Shown: positions 7,390 to 10,641 of the stretch, in pieces
How positions within the stretch are numbered: the first letter of the stretch is position 1
Layout of the letters: each line of letters opens with the position of its first letter
Assembly: GCA_020532365.1 (NCBI GenBank)
Contig: JAJBBL010000110.1
Span: 1 to 10,641, forward strand
DNA length: 10,641 nt
Source of the DNA: Candidatus Cloacimonadota bacterium
Lineage (GTDB): Bacteria; Cloacimonadota; Cloacimonadia; Cloacimonadales; JAJBBL01
Direction of reading: 5' to 3'
Notes under the pieces: generated by a model
Told to the model about the DNA's origin: nothing
Databases searched by the model: none
What the model saw: the letters and a program-made list of their open reading frames with translations, nothing else
Translations under genes and position numbers: made by a program

Positions 7390-7743
7390 CTATTTTTTTA
7401 AATCGTTTAGTAAGCAGTAAAGTTTTCCACAAATTTCGAAGCTTGATAACTCACTTGTTACTAACAGTACTTTTTCTTCTTCCCCTTTTTGAATGACCTC
7501 TTTTTCAGGTTGAACCCCTTTTGCAAACACGATGCAGGGAATACCTGCAAGCGAAGCGACTGCTACGGAGTTCATATGTTTCATAATAGTGATCCAGGCC
7601 TGATTATCACGAGCATTGCCCATAACATCACTGAGGAGGTCGGAAACATACCCATCTTCAATAACAATACTCTCTGTTTCAACGCTTTGCGTTAATACTT
7701 TACCATCGATTGCGGCAATAAGGTCTTTAATTTTCACTCCCAT
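7390..7743 (-). CDS. DRTGG-like domain protein (117 residues)
   Basis: A single small domain resembling the DRTGG fold, centred on D30-G-Y-V-S-D-L-L-S-D39-V-M, with later hydrophobic strands (V-A-V-A-S-L-A-G-I-P-C-I-V-F, 60-73; E-K-V-L-L-V-T-S, 89-96). DRTGG domains occur in HPr kinase N-termini and near CBS domains, and such genes are sometimes mislabelled HPr serine kinase; no P-loop or kinase domain is present here. It is a likely paralogue of the gene at 9562-9909: same size, same S-D-L-hydrophobic-S-D core. AGGGGGTGG precedes the ATG. It lies 22 bases after the hydrogenase-like gene. Ligand binding or protein contact is inferred, not seen. Confidence 0.75.
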   Translation of the reverse strand: MGVKIKDLIAAIDGKVLTQSVETESIVIEDGYVSDLLSDVMGNARDNQAWITIMKHMNSVAVASLAGIPCIVFAKGVQPEKEVIQKGEEEKVLLVTSELSSFEICGKLYCLLNDLKK

Positions 7744-7765
7744 TGTTCCACCCCCTTTATATCAC

Positions 7766-9058
7766 TTACTCTTCATTTTTTTTAGTTCTAAGTTTTCTTA
7801 GCCTGATTAAGCAATCGCTAAGTTCTGCTTTTTCAAGAACGATATCTTCTGCCAACGCTTTACAGGTAGGTGAGCCACATACGGCACAATCAATACCTGG
7901 CAACATATCTGTTATCTCTTTAACTCTTTTCATTTTAGTGATAGCTGTTTTAATATCTTTATCCAGTTCCATCATTGATCTGGGTTCCAATTGCGTCACA
8001 TCGAAATATCCTTCTTTGTATAATCGAAAGAAGTAATCGTTGTCAATCTTAATCTTTTCTGAGTTATTGATGAGCTTTCTAATTCTGCTCGCTGCCACGA
8101 ACGGATTTTCTATGTTAAGTCCACCGCCAACGCACCCTTGCTCACAGTTTCGCAGCTCGATATAGTGATATTGGTCAAGTCGGTGTCCTTCGATATTAGA
8201 TAGAACTTCTATGACGTTATGTATTCCGCTGATAGCCAGCGTTTCGATACCTTCGGTTGCAATTTCTTCAGCTTCCATTCCTGATAGAGCCCAACTCAGA
8301 CCGTTTGCGTAGCTAACTATGGGTCGAGTATCCTCTTCCAGTTCTTTTTGCATAGCGAGGACTTTACTATAAATTTCGTTAATAGCGATTGCTCCGTTAT
8401 GCAGATGTTTGTAGTTTCCTTCTGGTTGGTGTACGGCAGTTACTTGCGACGCACTTGGCACGATGAGGAAAATACCGATATCTTCTTCTTTAAGCCCTTT
8501 CTCTCGTATTATTTTGTCACGATAATACTTTGCCAGCATACTCATCGGCGACTCAATATGCAGGAGATTTGGCAATAAGGAGGGAAATCTCACCTGCACG
8601 AGACGCACGATAGCGGGGCAGTTACTCGATAGTATAGGTCTAATATTGGGATGGATTTTAATGTAGTCACGTATAATCTCAGCTGTAATATTCGTGATCA
8701 TAGCCTGTTCAGCCACTTCGTCAAAACCTAAGTGATAAAGCGCTTTCAGGGCATTCTTAAAGCCAAAGTCTTCAGCAAACTGCCCTTCGTATGAAGCGGA
8801 AATAACTGCCAGTCGATACTTAAACGAGTAAATACTCTCCAGCTTATCTGCTTCTACTCTAAGCGCTTCCGTCGGACAGACCGAAACACATTTACTACAG
8901 TCGATACATCGATGTGGATCAATGATAGCCTTACCCATCCGAACTCTAATAGCTTCAGTCGGGCAGACTCTAACGCATTTTGTACAACCGATACAATCTT
9001 CTCGATAAAATACTACGGAGTGGAAATACTCCTTAGTATGGATATCATTTTGCGGCAT
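7766..9058 (-). CDS. Ferredoxin / degenerate [FeFe]-hydrogenase-like / ARC iron-sulfur protein
   Basis: The protein has 430 residues in three parts. The N-terminal ferredoxin domain carries two full [4Fe-4S] motifs (C22/25/28/32 and C51/54/57/61). The middle (about 80-330) aligns with the [FeFe]-hydrogenase large subunit: L1 reads S-S-N-C147-P-A, L2 reads V-P-S202-A-S-Q, and L3 reads E-L-R-N-C305-E-Q-G-C309-V-G-G. Against catalytic enzymes (TSCCP, MPCxxK, ExMxCxxGC), the proton-relay Cys is Asn146, the L2 cluster Cys is Ser202, the Lys is Gln205 and the Met is Arg303. The C-terminus is an ARC-type [4Fe-4S] domain: C391, C394, C399 and C416. Relatives in HydABC operons are regarded as sensory or accessory. 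This copy is very unlikely to bind a full H-cluster or turn over H2; a redox or electron-relay sensor is my inference. The start ATG has GAGGA nine bases upstream and overlaps the previous gene by 14 bases. Confidence 0.9.
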   Translation of the reverse strand: MPQNDIHTKEYFHSVVFYREDCIGCTKCVRVCPTEAIRVRMGKAIIDPHRCIDCSKCVSVCPTEALRVEADKLESIYSFKYRLAVISASYEGQFAEDFGFKNALKALYHLGFDEVAEQAMITNITAEIIRDYIKIHPNIRPILSSNCPAIVRLVQVRFPSLLPNLLHIESPMSMLAKYYRDKIIREKGLKEEDIGIFLIVPSASQVTAVHQPEGNYKHLHNGAIAINEIYSKVLAMQKELEEDTRPIVSYANGLSWALSGMEAEEIATEGIETLAISGIHNVIEVLSNIEGHRLDQYHYIELRNCEQGCVGGGLNIENPFVAASRIRKLINNSEKIKIDNDYFFRLYKEGYFDVTQLEPRSMMELDKDIKTAITKMKRVKEITDMLPGIDCAVCGSPTCKALAEDIVLEKAELSDCLIRLRKLRTKKNEE

Positions 9059-9590
9059 AAGATTTTTCCTCGTAATAGATAAAAAATATTAAAGTAGTGG
9101 AACCGCCAGGCTCCGATGAAAGATACATACCATCACAATTCTTTTTTATATTTGGAAGACCTAAACCTGCACCAAACCCCATTTCTCGAGCCAACTCATT
9201 AGCTGTCGAAAAACCTGGTTGCATTGCCTGTTCAATATCGGCGATACCCGGCCCATAATCTTCAAACATCATAATAATATAGTCTGAGTATATATTAGCC
9301 GTAACCTTCCCACCTTTGGAGTGTGCCGTAACGTTGATTTCAGCTTCATAGCTTGCAACAGCTACACGTCTGAGTACTTCAGGGTTTACCCCCAACTTTT
9401 TCAAGAAGAATTTAACATCAGACGAGGCTTTCCCGGTCTTAACGTAATCATTCTCGGCTATTTCATAATCCAAAGAAATTTCTGGTTCTGGCCGTTCATT
9501 GATTATTTTCTTAATTTCTTCTTCAAATCCAGGTTTTATTGCCCAGTACTCAGGAATACTCTTAGATTTTACAGCTTCTGAGCCCTTCAT
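9045..9590 (-). CDS. RsbW-like GHKL ATPase (anti-sigma-factor-type)
   Basis: The C-terminal 125 or so of 181 residues form a GHKL ATPase/kinase domain like that of anti-sigma factors RsbW and SpoIIAB: N-box E82-A-E-I-N86-V-T-A-H90, G1 box D111-Y-G-P-G-I and G2 box G-F-G-A-G-L-G-L (138-145). The N-terminal 50 residues are an extension not usual in RsbW. No sigma factor, STAS antagonist or PP2C phosphatase lies in the window, so a classical partner switch is not supported; the product may act on the neighbouring iron-sulfur protein. The start overlaps the end of the upstream gene by 29 bases and the end overlaps the next gene by 14, which points to translational coupling. The ribosome binding site is weak, so the start is less certain than the domain. 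Confidence 0.85.
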   Translation of the reverse strand: MKGSEAVKSKSIPEYWAIKPGFEEEIKKIINERPEPEISLDYEIAENDYVKTGKASSDVKFFLKKLGVNPEVLRRVAVASYEAEINVTAHSKGGKVTANIYSDYIIMMFEDYGPGIADIEQAMQPGFSTANELAREMGFGAGLGLPNIKKNCDGMYLSSEPGGSTTLIFFIYYEEKSYAAK

Positions 9591-9909
9591 TGTACAACAA
9601 CCCGCTCGATTTGTAGAGTGTGAAAGCTGTAGAAATCATTGGCAAATCTCGCTCCTCAGCCATCTCTATCAATTCCGGTGAAGGCTTTTTGCCACGCACG
9701 AAAATAACCGCTATCAAGTCAATCATATCTGATAAGCGAATAACCTGAGGATTCGTCAAGCCAGTTAAAAGAACTGTTGGCTCTTTGGTACACATCAAAA
9801 TATCACTTATCAGATCCGAACCAAAAGCGCAAGGAACTTCGCGCTCAAGTTGCTCTTCAGTACAGAAAATCTCAGCCTGCAATAACTCAGCAATTTTTCT
9901 TAATTTCAT
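9562..9909 (-). CDS. DRTGG-like domain protein (115 residues)
   Basis: A small soluble protein with the core F-G-S-D-L-I-S-D-I-L, like the S-D-L-L-S-D-V core of the protein at 7390-7743. Hydrophobic strands follow in a similar order (T-V-L-L-T-G, L-I-A-V-I-F-V-R-G, P-M-I-S-T). I chose the ATG at 9909-9907, giving 115 residues. A longer frame could begin at a TTG at 9939, but that has no ribosome binding site, while GAGGG (9918-9922) lies about eight bases before the ATG. No kinase motifs are present, so an HPr kinase label would be wrong. It opens the accessory block, 80 bases after the HAD gene, and its end overlaps the next gene by 29 bases. Confidence 0.75.
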   Translation of the reverse strand: MKLRKIAELLQAEIFCTEEQLEREVPCAFGSDLISDILMCTKEPTVLLTGLTNPQVIRLSDMIDLIAVIFVRGKKPSPELIEMAEERDLPMISTAFTLYKSSGLLYNEGLRSCKI

Positions 9910-9989
9910 CCTCTTTTCCCTCAAGTTATTTTTTCCCAAGCTACTATTTAACCGCCATTAGTCAAGGAAAAACGTGAGCTATAGAATTA

Positions 9990-10641
9990 CTATCCCCTTA
10001 AAAGCCCGTTTAATACGCAATACTCCGCTATTTCATAAAAGTTTTTGCCGTAAAACTCCACCAACTCCTCGATCAGGGTACTCTCATCCTTGGCATACTC
10101 GTCATAGATTGCAATAACACGCATCCCAGCCCGACGCGCCGCATCAACACCAGCCAAAACATCCTCAAACACAATGCATTCTGACGGCTCTAAGCCTAAC
10201 TCAGACGCACTCTTGAGAAAAATGTCAGGGAAGGGTTTCCCTTTAATATCTTGGCAACCAGTTACTATTGATGAAAAATAGTGAAGTATATCGTTAGCTT
10301 TAAGCGCTTTTCCTGCTAATGCTAATGAGTTACTCGTCCCCACGCCGATTTTATACCCTTGTTGGCTAATCGCATCCAAAAATTCTTTAACTCCACTTTT
10401 CAAGCGAATACTCTTCTCATATTTATGAGCCACGAGTTCAGTCCACTCTTGAATAATCGTCTCTATCGAATCTTCGATTCCAAATTTGTCTTTGAAGTAA
10501 TAGGCTACTTCTGTGAAGCTATTCCCTTCACTCGCATCTGAAAAAAGGTCTTCTGGAACTTCAAATCCTCTCGATTCCAAATATTCTTTATCTACGTCGA
10601 CCCAAACTCCCATCGAATCGACGAGTGTGCCATCCATATCA
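9990..10641 (-). CDS. HAD-superfamily hydrolase, beta-phosphoglucomutase-like, 5' end beyond the right edge
   Basis: The frame enters from the right edge. The first full codon (10640-10638) is the Asp of D-M-D-G-T-L-V-D, the HAD motif I nucleophile site, so the ATG inside this motif is not the true start and a few N-terminal residues are missing. Motif II is G-T-S-N-S, the motif III Lys lies in K-G-K-P-F-P-D, and motif IV is V-F-E-D-V-L-A-G-V-D. A helical cap lies between motifs I and II (roughly the first 80 residues), as in beta-phosphoglucomutase and phosphoglycolate-phosphatase-like enzymes. It should hydrolyse or isomerise a small phosphate ester; the substrate cannot be read. It is same-strand and 80 bases upstream of the accessory block; I see no terminator between them, but a functional link is unproven. 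Confidence 0.9.
   Translation of the reverse strand, partial: DMDGTLVDSMGVWVDVDKEYLESRGFEVPEDLFSDASEGNSFTEVAYYFKDKFGIEDSIETIIQEWTELVAHKYEKSIRLKSGVKEFLDAISQQGYKIGVGTSNSLALAGKALKANDILHYFSSIVTGCQDIKGKPFPDIFLKSASELGLEPSECIVFEDVLAGVDAARRAGMRVIAIYDEYAKDESTLIEELVEFYGKNFYEIAEYCVLNGLLRG

Noticed and set aside
9910..9939. TTG start extending the DRTGG-like protein to 125 residues
   Set aside because: No ribosome binding site before the TTG, while the internal ATG has GAGGG at good spacing.
9938..9965. TTGACT followed 16 bases later by TAGCTT, as a promoter for the accessory block
   Set aside because: The -35 box is good but the -10 box matches only about 3 of 6 positions; too weak to list as a feature, though a promoter in the 80-base gap is possible.

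Overview
The window is about 43% GC by hand count. It reads almost entirely as one right-to-left (minus-strand) operon of an anaerobic, fermentative or syntrophic/acetogenic bacterium. It carries ten consecutive minus-strand genes with short gaps or overlaps, strong GGAGG-type ribosome binding sites and a few GTG/TTG starts. An intrinsic terminator follows, and then the start of a separate lipoprotein gene that runs off the left edge. I see no tRNA, rRNA, CRISPR, insertion sequence or prophage. No stretch over 300 bases lacks a gene. The phylum cannot be fixed from the sequence; clostridia, Thermotogae, Cloacimonadota and related anaerobes all carry modules like this one.

Layout in transcription order (right to left): a HAD-family phosphatase/phosphomutase cut by the right edge (9990-10641); a regulatory/accessory block made of a DRTGG-like protein (9562-9909), an RsbW-like GHKL ATPase (9045-9590), a ferredoxin/[FeFe]-hydrogenase-like/ARC iron-sulfur protein (7766-9058), a second DRTGG-like protein (7390-7743) and a PHP-domain metallohydrolase (6627-7373); then the catalytic block: NuoE-like [2Fe-2S] subunit (6132-6614), a second GHKL ATPase (5549-6121), a possible 20-residue coupled ORF (5487-5549), NuoF/HydB-like flavoprotein (3646-5490) and a Mo/W formate dehydrogenase alpha subunit with a NuoG-like N-terminus (875-3568). 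A 15-bp stem-loop with a T run closes the operon (807-844). A GTG-initiated lipoprotein begins at 782.

The NuoE, NuoF and FdhA subunits together should form a soluble cytoplasmic NAD(P)-linked formate dehydrogenase. NuoF has the HydB-type architecture (N-terminal thioredoxin-like [2Fe-2S] domain, C-terminal 2x[4Fe-4S] domain) found in electron-bifurcating hydrogenases, so a ferredoxin-plus-NAD(P) bifurcating or confurcating enzyme is plausible. The accessory block resembles the one that commonly accompanies HydABC [FeFe] hydrogenases, but here the hydrogenase subunit is replaced by a formate dehydrogenase.

Three things stand out. First, the hydrogenase-like protein has lost key H-cluster residues (Ser202 where the L2 cysteine belongs, plus other changes), so it is probably a redox or ligand sensor and not a hydrogenase. 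Second, the catalytic Cys353 codon of fdhA lies in a GC-rich island (51 of 80 bases). It is followed at exactly 11 nt by a 7-bp hairpin with a GGUCU loop that looks like a bacterial selenocysteine insertion element, suggesting a Sec-to-Cys conversion or a transferred active-site tract. Third, a tiny ORF with its own perfect ribosome binding site is coupled at both ends between the ATPase and nuoF genes.
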